Below, piece by piece: positions 44,816 to 54,267 of a DNA stretch of 64,000 bases. Both the position numbers and the translations under genes were made by a program. The notes under the pieces are model-generated. The model saw only the letters and a program-made list of their open reading frames with translations. It had not been told where the DNA came from and ran no database searches. Positions within the stretch are counted from its first letter, which is position 1. Each line of letters begins with the position of its first letter. Source of the stretch: DATGKG01 sp963851325 (GTDB lineage: Bacteria; Desulfobacterota; Binatia; Binatales; Binataceae); contig CAWKOR010000001.1 of assembly GCA_963851325.1 (NCBI GenBank), forward strand, positions 2,418,001 through 2,482,000, in the 5' to 3' direction.

Positions 44816-44827
44816 GGAGAAGAAAAA

Positions 44828-45655
44828 ATGGACAACGAGGCATCGATCAAGGAACAAGTTCGCGAGCGCTATGCGCGCGAAGCGCAACGCGTCCAGCAAA
44901 ACTCCGGTCAGTCTGCATGCTGCGCGAGCGGCACGGCGACCTCCTGCGCGGACCCGATCACGTCGAATCTGTACCAGGCCGACGAAACTTCCGGTTTGCC
45001 GACGGACGCGGTCGCGGCATCGCTTGGATGCGGCAACCCCACCGCGTTGGCGGAACTCAAGCCGGGTGAAACCGTGCTCGATCTGGGATCCGGCGGCGGA
45101 ATCGACGTGTTGCTTTCGGCGCGTCGGGTCGGCCCCGCCGGCAAGGCATACGGGCTCGACATGACCGACGAGATGCTCGCCCTCGCGCGTGAGAATCAGC
45201 GTAAAGCCGGCGTCGCAAACGTCGAATTCCTGAAAGGCGAAATCGAAAAGATTCCGCTCCCGGACAACTCGGTCGACGTCATCATCTCCAACTGCGTCAT
45301 CAACTTGTCCGGCAACAAGGATCGCGTCCTTCGCGAGGCGTTCCGAGTGCTGCGTCCCGGCGGCCGCTTTGCGGTTTCGGACATCGTCGTTCGCGGTGAA
45401 ATGCCCACCGAAATTCGCCGTCGTCTGGAGTTATGGGCTGGATGCATCGCGGGCGCCTTGGAGGAGACGGAATACCAATCGAAGCTGGCTGCGGCCGGAT
45501 TCGAAGGAATCGAGGTCGAACCGACGCGCATTTACACCGCGGCCGATGCGAAGGCATTCATTGCGAAAAATGAAGACGGCGAGAAGGTCGCGCGGATCGC
45601 CGATGGCAAGTTCATGAGCGCTTTCATCCGAGCTCGCAAGCCATCGCTGAGTTAG
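44828..45655 (+). CDS. arsM: Arsenite S-adenosylmethionine methyltransferase
   Basis: 275 aa. SAM site VLDLGSGGGIDVLLSARR. Conserved ArsM Cys residues are in ASLGCGNPT, IISNCVINLS and WAGCIAGAL, with additional N-terminal Cys (ACCASG, SCADP). It methylates As(III) to methylated and finally volatile arsenicals. It has a GGGAGAAG ribosome site and starts 12 bp after arsR. SAM demand links it, in principle, to the methionine/SAM region 14 kb away. Confidence 0.95.
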   Translation: MDNEASIKEQVRERYAREAQRVQQNSGQSACCASGTATSCADPITSNLYQADETSGLPTDAVAASLGCGNPTALAELKPGETVLDLGSGGGIDVLLSARRVGPAGKAYGLDMTDEMLALARENQRKAGVANVEFLKGEIEKIPLPDNSVDVIISNCVINLSGNKDRVLREAFRVLRPGGRFAVSDIVVRGEMPTEIRRRLELWAGCIAGALEETEYQSKLAAAGFEGIEVEPTRIYTAADAKAFIAKNEDGEKVARIADGKFMSAFIRARKPSLS

Positions 45656-45726
45656 CTGGGAGCTTCGATGGCTACCAACATTCCGAATTGGCCGATTTCT
45701 TTTGAAGAAATGCAAAGGAGTTTCAA

Positions 45727-46257
45727 ATGAAGCGATTTCACGTGCACGTTGCGGTTGAAAACCTTAATGAGAGCATAGCTTTCTATTCCGACTTGTTCGG
45801 GACGAGGCCCGCGGTCGAGCGGCCGGATTATGCGAAGTGGATGATCGAGGACCCCCGCGTGAACTTTGCGATTTCCTCGCGCGGTCATAAACCCGGCCTC
45901 AATCATCTGGGATTCCAGGCAGAGAATGCCGCGGAGTTGGCGGAGTTGAGCTTACGAGCCGATCACGCCGCGGGCTCGGCGGTTATGAAGGAAACCGAGG
46001 TCGAGTGTTGCTATGCCAAGGGCAATAAGTATTGGGTGGTCGACCCTCAAGGCCTGGCGTGGGAAAACTTTCAGACCCTGGGCGAGGTGCCAATCTTTGG
46101 TGAAGATACGAAGATGAATCAAGTTGACAATCAGCCTTGCTGCATTCCTCTTCATAAGGACGCAAGTGCCGCTCCCGAAGCATCGCAAGCGGCGTGCTGT
46201 GTACCTGCCGCCCCTTCGGGCGAGGCCCGGCCCGGCAAGGCCGGAGAGTGTTGCTAA
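45727..46257 (+). CDS. arsI: ArsI/CadI-family C-As lyase (VOC dioxygenase)
   Basis: 176 aa. Glyoxalase/VOC fold with the Fe(II) ligands of ArsI: His in FHVHVAVEN, His in GLNHLGFQ and Glu in LAWENFQT. The vicinal Cys pair that binds methylarsenite is in EVECCYAKGNKYWV. The C-terminal tail carries more Cys pairs (PCCIP, ACCVP, ECC), as in known ArsI proteins. It cleaves the C-As bond of MAs(III), releasing arsenite for ACR3. AAGGAG precedes the ATG. Confidence 0.9.
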   Translation: MKRFHVHVAVENLNESIAFYSDLFGTRPAVERPDYAKWMIEDPRVNFAISSRGHKPGLNHLGFQAENAAELAELSLRADHAAGSAVMKETEVECCYAKGNKYWVVDPQGLAWENFQTLGEVPIFGEDTKMNQVDNQPCCIPLHKDASAAPEASQAACCVPAAPSGEARPGKAGECC

Positions 46258-46431
46258 TCAGGAAGGTAGCGGCCTATTCGTAGAGCCTAAGCAGAAAGAA
46301 AATGACGCTCGAAGAACAGCTGATTCACCGGTACCTTGCCTAGCGGTCGACCAGCATCGAGTTCCATGTGGGCAGGATGATGTTTCCGCCCGATGCATCG
46401 TAAGTCGAAGACCTTCAATCAGGAGTAGAAC

Positions 46432-47325
46432 ATGCCACAGGAAGCTACCGCCTATCGTGATCCTGACGCGCTGGTGCAGACCGATTGGCTCGATGCACAT
46501 CGCGGCGATACCAATTTGCGCATCTTCGATTGCACCACCCATCTGCTGCCAGCCGAACCGGGCACCGATGCTCCGTATCGCATCGTCAGCGGCAAGGCTG
46601 ACTATGACGCGGGGCATATTCCGGGCGCGGGGTTCCTCGATATCCAGGCAGAGCTGTCGGACAACACCACGAAGTTACGGTTCATGCTGCCGCCGGCTGA
46701 CCAGTTTGCCGCCGTCATGTCGCGGTATGGAGTCGGTGAGGGTACCAGGGTCATTTTGTACAGCGCCGGCAATATCATGTGGGCAACCCGAGTCTGGTGG
46801 ATGCTGCGGGCGTTTGGCTTCGATAGTGCGGCGGTTCTGGACGGAGGCTGGGAGAAGTGGCGCGCAGAAGGCCGACCGATTTCCACGGAGCCGTGCACGT
46901 ATCCGGCCGCCAGGTTCATCGCGCGACCGCGCGACGGGTTGTTCGTCGGCAAACAGCAGGTGCGCGAGGCGCTGGGCGATCCTCGTGTTGCAATTGTCAA
47001 CGCGTTGCCGCCTGATTTGCATAGCGGCAAGGGCTCCAGCCGCTATGGTCGTCCGGGCCGGGTTCCGGGCAGTGTGAATGTGCCCGCCGCAACCTTGCTC
47101 GACTCCAGGACGAAAGCCTTCGTGCCGTTGGCCGACGCGCGTACCAGGTTCGATGCGACCGGGGTTGAGAAAACCAAGAACGTAATCTGTTACTGCGGAG
47201 GAGGGATCTCAGCCACGGTCGATTTGTTCATGTTGTATCAGCTCGGATACCCTAACCTCACCCTTTACGATGGCTCGATGGGGGAATGGGCCAGCGACCA
47301 TTCGTTGCCGATAGAAACAGATTGA
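46432..47325 (+). CDS. Two-domain rhodanese/sulfurtransferase (SseA/3-mercaptopyruvate type)
   Basis: 297 aa with two rhodanese domains. The N-terminal, inactive-type domain has RIFDCTTHL and GHIPGAGFLDIQ; the C-terminal domain carries the catalytic Cys in VICYCGGGISATVDLF. It transfers sulfane sulfur to acceptors. The active-site loop CGGGISA resembles the CG(S/T)GVTA class of mercaptopyruvate sulfurtransferases. It follows arsI by 174 bp and may or may not be part of the arsenic unit. Confidence 0.88.
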   Translation: MPQEATAYRDPDALVQTDWLDAHRGDTNLRIFDCTTHLLPAEPGTDAPYRIVSGKADYDAGHIPGAGFLDIQAELSDNTTKLRFMLPPADQFAAVMSRYGVGEGTRVILYSAGNIMWATRVWWMLRAFGFDSAAVLDGGWEKWRAEGRPISTEPCTYPAARFIARPRDGLFVGKQQVREALGDPRVAIVNALPPDLHSGKGSSRYGRPGRVPGSVNVPAATLLDSRTKAFVPLADARTRFDATGVEKTKNVICYCGGGISATVDLFMLYQLGYPNLTLYDGSMGEWASDHSLPIETD

Positions 47326-47583
47326 GTGCCGCTGATTTTTGTTCGGTATGGGCGAAGTACTTCCTTCGCCTGATTGTGAACCCTCAGCCCGATTACATCT
47401 CCGCGCTGGATATTACCGCGTTCATCGACGAACTCACTTTCGAGTCGAACGAATCATATTTTTGCTACCCGGTTTCGGCAGCGCAGGCCGGGCGGCGTCC
47501 CATCGGAGTTGTATTGGAAGGTATGTCGCGCGATCAAAAAATCGGGTAATTCTGCCACCGACGGATAGTTGACCGGGGGACCG

Positions 47584-48993
47584 ATGCTCTCCAGGGAAGA
47601 CAACGAACTTCTGTGCCGCGTCGGGCCGGGAACGCCGATGGGCGAACTGATGCGCCAGTATTGGATTCCGGCGTTGCCCTCCGGTGAATTCCCTGAGCCG
47701 GATTGTGCGCCCATGCGGATGCGGCTGCTGGGCGAGAACCTGGTGATGTTCCGCGACACCAAAGGCCGCATGGGTGCGATGGCGGAATCGTGTCCTCATC
47801 GCGGTGCGAGCCTCTACTTTGGGCGCAATGAAGAGTGCGGTCTGCGATGCGCGTATCACGGCTGGAAATTCGACATCAACGGTGACTGCCTCGATCTCCC
47901 GACCGAGCCTGACGATCGGCGGCGTGAGGCGTTTCGCGCCAAAATCAAAGCCAAAGCCTATCCCTGCCGCGACGTGAACCACCTGGTGTGGGTCTACATG
48001 GGGCCGCGCAAAGAGCCGCCGCCGTTCCCTGCCTTCGAGATCAATCTGCTCGGACCAGAATTCGTCAAGAAGCCCAACATCATGATGGAAGAGGCGAACT
48101 GGCTGCAGAACATGGAAGGCGACCTCGACTCCGCGCATCTCGATTGGGTCCATCGGCGGTTGCGCCGCGACAGCCCCAAGCCCGCAGTCGGGATGCGCGG
48201 CTTCTGGAATCCCGACCCGCGCGCGCCGCGCCTGGAGGTCGTGCCGACCGAGTACGGCGCCTTCTATACCGCCAAGCGCAGCATGCCGGAAGGCGACGAG
48301 TGGCATCGCATCAATCAGTTCATCTTTCCTTTCCATAGTATGATCACCAACGGCGTGCCCCACCAGGTCACCTTGCGATCGTTCGTACCCATCGACGACT
48401 ACAATGCAATGTTGATTTCGCAGTTTGGGCAGATCCATAAGCCGTTCCGCCAGACTCCGCTGATCTTGCGCCGTCCGGTGCGCCAGGTCAGGAGAACGCT
48501 GCGATGGCTCGGGTCGTCAAAGTTGCTTAAGACCACTGCTTTCGATGAGGTCGGCGGCTACATCGAGCGCACCAACGATCCGCGCAGCTATTTTTTGACC
48601 AAGGCCAACAAGCGCAACGACTACCTGCGCAATCGCCAGGTCGAAAAGGAATCGATGTTCAGTGGGGTGCCGTGGGTCGTCAATCTGCAGGATCGCGCGA
48701 TGACCGAGCTGATGTGCAACGCCGACGAAGAGCCGATCTACGATCGCACCCGCGAGCACCTCGGATCATCCGACGCCATGGTCATCGCAGTTCGCAGGCA
48801 ACTCCTGCAGGCGGTGCACCGGCTCCAGGATGGCGGTGGGGTTCCAGCCAACGTCGATAACGTCGGCCTCGACCGCGTGCGTCCGGCGTCGATGCGCCTG
48901 GCGGTTGACGCGGATTGGAACACTCTCAGCGAGGCCGCACGCAATGCCGACTCGGGTCAGCCGCCTACTGCGGACGTGCCGCTAGCGATGTAG
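47584..48993 (+). CDS. Rieske non-heme iron oxygenase, phthalate 4,5-dioxygenase-like
   Basis: 469 aa. Rieske cluster ligands: CPHRGASLYF (Cys-x-His) and CAYHGWKFD (Cys-x2-His) near residues 64-88. The catalytic domain has NWLQNMEGDLDSAHLDWVH, with the bridging Asp and iron-binding His typical of ring hydroxylases. The ATG at 47584 follows GGGGGA. No reductase gene is adjacent. It may hydroxylate or demethylate an aromatic compound; the substrate is unknown. Confidence 0.88.
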   Translation: MLSREDNELLCRVGPGTPMGELMRQYWIPALPSGEFPEPDCAPMRMRLLGENLVMFRDTKGRMGAMAESCPHRGASLYFGRNEECGLRCAYHGWKFDINGDCLDLPTEPDDRRREAFRAKIKAKAYPCRDVNHLVWVYMGPRKEPPPFPAFEINLLGPEFVKKPNIMMEEANWLQNMEGDLDSAHLDWVHRRLRRDSPKPAVGMRGFWNPDPRAPRLEVVPTEYGAFYTAKRSMPEGDEWHRINQFIFPFHSMITNGVPHQVTLRSFVPIDDYNAMLISQFGQIHKPFRQTPLILRRPVRQVRRTLRWLGSSKLLKTTAFDEVGGYIERTNDPRSYFLTKANKRNDYLRNRQVEKESMFSGVPWVVNLQDRAMTELMCNADEEPIYDRTREHLGSSDAMVIAVRRQLLQAVHRLQDGGGVPANVDNVGLDRVRPASMRLAVDADWNTLSEAARNADSGQPPTADVPLAM

Positions 48994-49089
48994 GACGAAC
49001 AGCCGGCGGCCCAGAAATTCAACTCATCAGTCGCATGCATCGGCCGTATTTTGGTTCGGCGACAGGCGCGGGCTACACTGCTCGCCGAC

Positions 49090-50307
49090 ATGAGCGCGTT
49101 TTCCCAGCGAATTGCCACCGCATTTTACCGCCAGGCGGCCAAGATGTCGGCTCGCATGCTGAAGTTCTCCCCGATGGTGGAAAGCGTGCTGCTTCATCGC
49201 AGCGTTGCCACCGGCGAAGTTCTCTTCGGACGAAGCGACATCGACATGATGATAGTTGTCGATCAGAACAAGGCGGAACGTGGGGCAGACGTCGCTTCGC
49301 TCTACCGGGCACTGAGTCGCGCGCAGTTTTTCAATCCGGCTTTGACCCATGTCGATGTGTACGACCCCGCCGGCATTACCAGCCATGCCGAGATAGATAC
49401 CTTCTGGGCTTCGGTCGAGCGGCGCAGCACGATGCTGCTCGGTGGCAGAGCGATCGAAATTCCGCTCGTTCCGATCCAACCCGATCACGCGTTGAGCAAG
49501 GTCCTGTTGTGGCTGGAGTGGTTCTTCGCAATTTCCCTGCAGCAGAAAAATGCTCGCAACCTGCGCAAGATCTCCCTGGAGTGCTGGAACGGCTATGCCT
49601 CTGCCGAAGGTCTGATTCGGGAGCCTTTTCTATTGCGCAGCGAGATGGAGGCTGAAGCCGCGCGAATCGAAGGAGGCGTGGTAATCAAGCATTTGGAGGA
49701 ACCGTCCTACGCGACTGGTTTCGTTTTTGAGCTCGCAGACCGGTTGCATCGTTCGCGTTTGCCCGGGTTGCGGAAACTGGCCAAGCCCCTGATTTTCGAA
49801 GCTGTCACGGCACCTCTGTGTTTGCGGCGGAAGTTTGTCGTTCTCCCGCGAGCGGACTCTGCTCTGCCGCAGGAGGTTTTTGAGAGCGGTGCATTTCCTT
49901 GCACCCCGGAAATCCTTGATCTGTTTGTTCACATCAAGAATGCATTCCTTTACTGGATTATGCCGCCTGAACTTCTGGAGCTGGGGATGCAGCCTCCCAG
50001 GGTAGCGGAATTCCTGAATGCCTGTCGTTACTACAGCCATAGTCGCTTCCTGTTTCATCCTGGTTTCGCGGACCGCAGCCCGCCGCGGCAGTCTGCCCGG
50101 ATGGCGCTGATCCGACATGCGATGGATTCGGCTTTCCGAGGCGAGCTGCCGCCGGCGATTCCCCAGCAACAGATAGTGGAGATGATGGCCGGCGGCGCGC
50201 CCACCGTCGCGGACTACTATCGCGCGGAATACGAGCAGTTATGGCGCGACACCCGAGAGGTTCAGAAATCACTACTGGCGTTCTCCAGCGCCACCTCATC
50301 TAAGTAG
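49090..50307 (+). CDS. Nucleotidyltransferase-fold protein of unknown role
   Basis: About 405 aa (an in-frame start at 49051 is also possible). Residues 30-60 include VLFGRSDIDMMIVVD, which matches the GxSDxD metal-binding signature of the DNA polymerase beta nucleotidyltransferase fold. The remaining 330 residues are helical and not recognised. It may attach a nucleotide to a small molecule, protein or RNA. It ends 6 bp before the glycosyltransferase gene, so the two are probably co-transcribed. Confidence 0.6.
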   Translation: MSAFSQRIATAFYRQAAKMSARMLKFSPMVESVLLHRSVATGEVLFGRSDIDMMIVVDQNKAERGADVASLYRALSRAQFFNPALTHVDVYDPAGITSHAEIDTFWASVERRSTMLLGGRAIEIPLVPIQPDHALSKVLLWLEWFFAISLQQKNARNLRKISLECWNGYASAEGLIREPFLLRSEMEAEAARIEGGVVIKHLEEPSYATGFVFELADRLHRSRLPGLRKLAKPLIFEAVTAPLCLRRKFVVLPRADSALPQEVFESGAFPCTPEILDLFVHIKNAFLYWIMPPELLELGMQPPRVAEFLNACRYYSHSRFLFHPGFADRSPPRQSARMALIRHAMDSAFRGELPPAIPQQQIVEMMAGGAPTVADYYRAEYEQLWRDTREVQKSLLAFSSATSSK

Positions 50308-50313
50308 GTTGTG

Positions 50314-51579
50314 ATGGCTCGAATTGGAATGTTCTGTATGCCGCTCATTGGGCATCTTAATCCATTTTCCACCCTGGCCCACGAACTGATCGGGCGCGGG
50401 CATCAGGTTACTTTCTTTAATGTGCCGGATTTCGCCGAAGTGGTTCGGGATCGCGGGTTCCATTTCGAAGCTTTCGGCGAAAAGGACTACCCGGCCGGAA
50501 CGTTCCCGGAGCGCTATCGGCAAATGAGCCGCCTCGATGGATTGGCGGCGAGTCGGGCCAGCCTCGATATTTTGACTTCGCAGGCTGAGGCACTCTTCAC
50601 GACCGCAAGACCGACGATCGAGAAGGCGAAGCTGGATCTGTGGATCGTGGATCACATGGACTATGCCGCATCGACCCTGGCGGCATGTATGGGAGCGCCG
50701 TTCGTCTCACTGATCGTCGGGCTGATGAGGCACCAGGAGGACGGCGTCCCCGGATTCAGCGGCGAGCCATGCTCGGACGACCCGGTGGTTCTGGCGCGGG
50801 ATCGCAGTTTTAACGAAGCGATGCTCACCGCCAGCAAGCCTTTCCGCGATTTCGTCGGAGCCTATCGCATGCAGGCAGGCATGGGTCCGTTCAGTTTCGA
50901 GAGCCTGTGGTCGGACCTGGCGCAGATCACGCAGGAGCCGGTCGAATTCGAGTTTCCGCGCCGTGAGCTGCCCGCATGTTTCCACTTTAGCGGACCGTTC
51001 GCGCGTCGCTCCGCGCGTCCGCCAACTCCGTTCCCATGGGACCGGCTGCTGCGAAAGCCATTGATGTACGCCAGCTTCGGCACGGCGCAAAACCGCAATC
51101 GGCACTTATGGAACGCCGTCGTCAAGGCGGCGGTAGATCTCGATGCGCAGGTCGTTCTGTCATTGGGAGGCGCGGAGACGAGTGAGCTTCCCGGAAAGCT
51201 TCCGGACAACTTGCTGGTGGTGCCCTTCGCGCCGCAGTTGGAGATGCTTGATAAGGCTGTCCTTATGATCACTCATGCGGGTATGAACTCGACGCTGGAG
51301 AGTCTTACTGCCGGAGTTCCAATGGTCGCGGTCCCGATCGCGCACGATCAGCCCGGAATCGCAGCCCGCATCGAATGGACCGGTACCGGCGTTCGCGTTC
51401 CTGCTTCAGAATGTGAACCGCTCCGTTTGCGAAACGCGATCGATACCGTGCTCGGCAACGCTTCCTACCGTGAGTCAGCCCAACGCTTTCAGCGAATCAT
51501 TGCGGCAGGGAGAGGCTTGGAGCGGGCCGCCGATATCATCGAGCGCGTGGCGGCAACCGGTCAGCCTGTGCTGCATTGA
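50314..51579 (+). CDS. UGT/MGT-type glycosyltransferase (GT1)
   Basis: 421 aa. N-terminal MPLIGHLNPFSTLAHELIGR is the acceptor-side helix of GT1 enzymes. The donor-binding signature is at the C-terminus: VVPFAPQLEMLDKA, ITHAGMNSTLESLTAGVP, VAVPIAHDQPG. A GTG three bases upstream is an alternative start. GT1 proteins glycosylate hydrophobic small molecules, often antibiotics or lipids. Paired with the nucleotidyltransferase-like gene, it may modify a specialised metabolite. It is convergent with hypF. Confidence 0.88.
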   Translation: MARIGMFCMPLIGHLNPFSTLAHELIGRGHQVTFFNVPDFAEVVRDRGFHFEAFGEKDYPAGTFPERYRQMSRLDGLAASRASLDILTSQAEALFTTARPTIEKAKLDLWIVDHMDYAASTLAACMGAPFVSLIVGLMRHQEDGVPGFSGEPCSDDPVVLARDRSFNEAMLTASKPFRDFVGAYRMQAGMGPFSFESLWSDLAQITQEPVEFEFPRRELPACFHFSGPFARRSARPPTPFPWDRLLRKPLMYASFGTAQNRNRHLWNAVVKAAVDLDAQVVLSLGGAETSELPGKLPDNLLVVPFAPQLEMLDKAVLMITHAGMNSTLESLTAGVPMVAVPIAHDQPGIAARIEWTGTGVRVPASECEPLRLRNAIDTVLGNASYRESAQRFQRIIAAGRGLERAADIIERVAATGQPVLH

Positions 51580-51622
51580 TTGCAGCGTTTTCATCGCGTT
51601 GAGCGGTCCTGATATTCGACAC

Positions 51623-53971
51623 TCATCGAATTCGGAGGCCGGGTGTGCTTCCGTCGCGGGCGGCGGCAATGGCGATCTGACCGAGGCTGATGCCGCCGTC
51701 ATTGGTGGGAACGTTGTGATGCGTCATGACACGAAAGCCGCGGAGCTCGAGTGCGGCGACGGTGCGGCCGAGCAGGAACATGTTCTGGAATACACCACCA
51801 CTGAGCGCGACATCCTCGATGCCGGAGCGCGCGCGGATGGTCTCGCATACCACTGCGATCATCGCGGCGATGGTGTTGTGGAAGCGCGCGGCGATTATCG
51901 GAATCGGCGTGCCGGCGCGCAGGTCCTCGACGACGGCGCGGACCAAATCGGCACCACGCAGCATCAGAACCGCGTCGGAGATAGGCATCAGATCATAGGG
52001 CGAAAATTCCGACCATTTAGCATGATGCTCCAGATCTATGGCCGCCTGGCCCTCATAGTTCACAATGTCTCGGATTCCTAAAATAGCCGCCACCGCGTCG
52101 AATAGCCGCCCGATGCTCGAGGTCACCGGTGCATTGATGCCACGACGCGCCAACGTAACTATACTTCGCCAATGGCGCGCATTATGCCGCACTACCTCCA
52201 GCTCCTCCGGCACCTCGTCTCCGTAAATCTGGTCCAGGTATGCCGCCGCCATCCGCCATGGTTGTTTGATGGCCGCCGCTCCCCCAGGCATCGCAACTTC
52301 CGCCAGATGCCCCACTCTCTCGAAGCTCACCAAATCCGCGACCAGGAATTCGCCGCCCCAAATCGTCGAATCGCTGCCATAGCCGAGGCCGTCGAACGCG
52401 ACACCAATCACCGGCCCTTCCGATTGATTGTCGGCGAGACATGCCGCGATGTGCGCATGATGATGCTGCACCCCCACCTGCTCCACGCCCTCGAGGTCCA
52501 GCGCGTATTTGCTGGACAGGTAGTCAGGATGCAAATCGAACGCGACCACTTGCGGCTCGATGTCGAAGAGCTTTTTGAAATGCGCGATGCCCTCGGTAAA
52601 CGCACGCATCGTTTGGTAGTTCTCCAGGTCGCCGATGTGATGCGAGATGAACGCGTGCCGCCCCTTGGCCAACCCGAAGGTGTTTTTCAGTTGCGCGCCA
52701 CACGCGAGGATCTGCCGCGGCGCCGCGCGCGCCAGCCGCACCGGTTGCGGCGCATATCCGCGCGACCGGCGCACCGGATATTGCCGGCCGCGAAACACGC
52801 GAACCACCGAATCGTCGATGCGGGTCTGAATTGGACGATCGTGGACGAGAAACAAATCCGCGATCGGGCGCAGCCGCTCCCACGCTTCGTCATCGACGAA
52901 TGCGATCGGCTCGTCGGAAAAATTGCCGCTGGTCATGATCAGCGGCGCGCCGAATTCGCGCATTATCAAATGATGCAGCGGCGTGTACGGCAGCATCAGC
53001 CCGAGGCATGGATTGCCGGGCGCGACTGAATTCGCGAGGTTCGCTTGGGGCCGACGCCGCAGCAGCACAATCGGGCGTCGGCTATCGCCAAGCAACCGCG
53101 CTTCTTCATCGTCAAGTTGCGCGAGGCGATGCGCGACCGCGAGATCAGCCACCATCACGGCGAACGGTTTGTCTTCGCGAAACTTGCGCGCGCGCAGCAG
53201 CGCGGCCGCCGATTCATTCGCCGCATCCGCCGCGAGGTGGTATCCGCCAAGTCCTTTGATTGCGACGACCCTTCCATCGCGCAGGCAATTCACCGCGATG
53301 CGAACTGGATCTCCCTCGAGGATCGCACCGTTGGCGGTTTTCGCGGACAGCCGCGGCCCGCACCTGGGACATGAGATCGGCTGCGCATGAAAACGCCGAT
53401 CGCGCGGATCGCTATATTCGCGCGCGCATTCATCGCACATCGCGAACCCGGCCATCGTGGTGAACGGGCGATCGTACGGCACGTCGCGCACGATGGTGAA
53501 GCGCGGCCCGCAGTTGGTGCAGTTGTTAAACGGATAGCCGAAGCGGCGATCGCCGGGAGTAAAAAGCTCGCGCACGCAATCGTCGCAGGTCGCCAGGTCC
53601 GGCGAGATCAGCACCTCCCGATTTCCCGCGCTGCCGCTGTCCCCGCCGGCACTTTTGATGATGTGAAACTCGTCGGCTCCGCAATTCGGAATGAAGCTGC
53701 TGGAAATTTCTTCCAGCCGCGCCAGCGGCGGCGCCTCCAGACGAATTCTTTCCACCAACTCCGAAAGCCGAGCCGCGCGCCCCTCGGCCTCGACGATCAC
53801 GCCGCGCGTATCGTTGCGGACGAAGCCTCCAAGCCCCAGGCTGGTGGCCAGCGAGTAAATGAAGGGACGGAATCCTACCCCTTGAACGATGCCACCGATG
53901 CGGATGCGGATACGCGCGCGATCTGAATCCGATTGCGCGCCGCCGCCGGCAGTAGGCGGGTCGGAAGCCAT
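51623..53971 (-). CDS. hypF: Hydrogenase maturation carbamoyltransferase HypF
   Basis: 782 aa. N-terminal acylphosphatase domain (RIGGIVQGVGFRPFIYSLA), paired zinc fingers (CDDCVRE, CTNCGPRF, CDECARE, CPRCGP), a YrdC-like domain and a Kae1-like C-terminus with VQHHHAHIAACLADN. It makes carbamoyl-AMP and loads HypE for cyanide ligand synthesis. The ATG at 53971 is preferred; the longer open frame is antisense to the upstream genes. Its start overlaps the stop of the small upstream gene by one base. Confidence 0.95.
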   Translation of the reverse strand: MASDPPTAGGGAQSDSDRARIRIRIGGIVQGVGFRPFIYSLATSLGLGGFVRNDTRGVIVEAEGRAARLSELVERIRLEAPPLARLEEISSSFIPNCGADEFHIIKSAGGDSGSAGNREVLISPDLATCDDCVRELFTPGDRRFGYPFNNCTNCGPRFTIVRDVPYDRPFTTMAGFAMCDECAREYSDPRDRRFHAQPISCPRCGPRLSAKTANGAILEGDPVRIAVNCLRDGRVVAIKGLGGYHLAADAANESAAALLRARKFREDKPFAVMVADLAVAHRLAQLDDEEARLLGDSRRPIVLLRRRPQANLANSVAPGNPCLGLMLPYTPLHHLIMREFGAPLIMTSGNFSDEPIAFVDDEAWERLRPIADLFLVHDRPIQTRIDDSVVRVFRGRQYPVRRSRGYAPQPVRLARAAPRQILACGAQLKNTFGLAKGRHAFISHHIGDLENYQTMRAFTEGIAHFKKLFDIEPQVVAFDLHPDYLSSKYALDLEGVEQVGVQHHHAHIAACLADNQSEGPVIGVAFDGLGYGSDSTIWGGEFLVADLVSFERVGHLAEVAMPGGAAAIKQPWRMAAAYLDQIYGDEVPEELEVVRHNARHWRSIVTLARRGINAPVTSSIGRLFDAVAAILGIRDIVNYEGQAAIDLEHHAKWSEFSPYDLMPISDAVLMLRGADLVRAVVEDLRAGTPIPIIAARFHNTIAAMIAVVCETIRARSGIEDVALSGGVFQNMFLLGRTVAALELRGFRVMTHHNVPTNDGGISLGQIAIAAARDGSTPGLRIR

Positions 53972-54255
53972 CAAGGTTTGGGGCGCACGCCGGGCGGCGT
54001 CATCTCGGCGAGCGGCAGGACTTCGTAGCGCGAGACGTTGTACACCGGCGAGCGCGCGAGCAGCATGTCGAGTTCCTCGTTGGAAGTTACGTCGTAGATC
54101 CACGCCCCGCCGTGCGCGCCCGGAATGTGGTAGCGGGAGAGCACTTTGCCGCTGTCCTCCAGCGGTTTGGCGTAATCCGCCATCTTGAGCACCGCGTCCA
54201 CCACCCCGCGCGACATCAATGCGATATCGATGCGCCAGATTACGAGAAACTTCAT
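53971..54255 (-). CDS. Muconolactone isomerase-like (ferredoxin-fold) small protein
   Basis: 94 aa. FLVIWRIDIALMSRGVV at the start and a later GAWIYDVTSNEELDMLLARS match muconolactone delta-isomerase-like or YciI-like alpha-beta barrels. It lies between hypC and hypF in the hydrogenase maturation operon, overlapping hypF by one base. Its role there is unknown; it may bind a small metabolite or stabilise a maturation partner. Confidence 0.65.
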   Translation of the reverse strand: MKFLVIWRIDIALMSRGVVDAVLKMADYAKPLEDSGKVLSRYHIPGAHGGAWIYDVTSNEELDMLLARSPVYNVSRYEVLPLAEMTPPGVRPKP

Positions 54256-54267
54256 CCGCCGCGTCTC

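Noticed and set aside
46124..47077. 317-codon frame overlapping arsI and the rhodanese gene
   Set aside because: Arg/Ser/Pro-rich shadow of two well-supported genes.
47286..47549. 87-codon frame between the rhodanese and Rieske genes
   Set aside because: Starts inside the rhodanese gene, has no recognised pattern and no good ribosome site.
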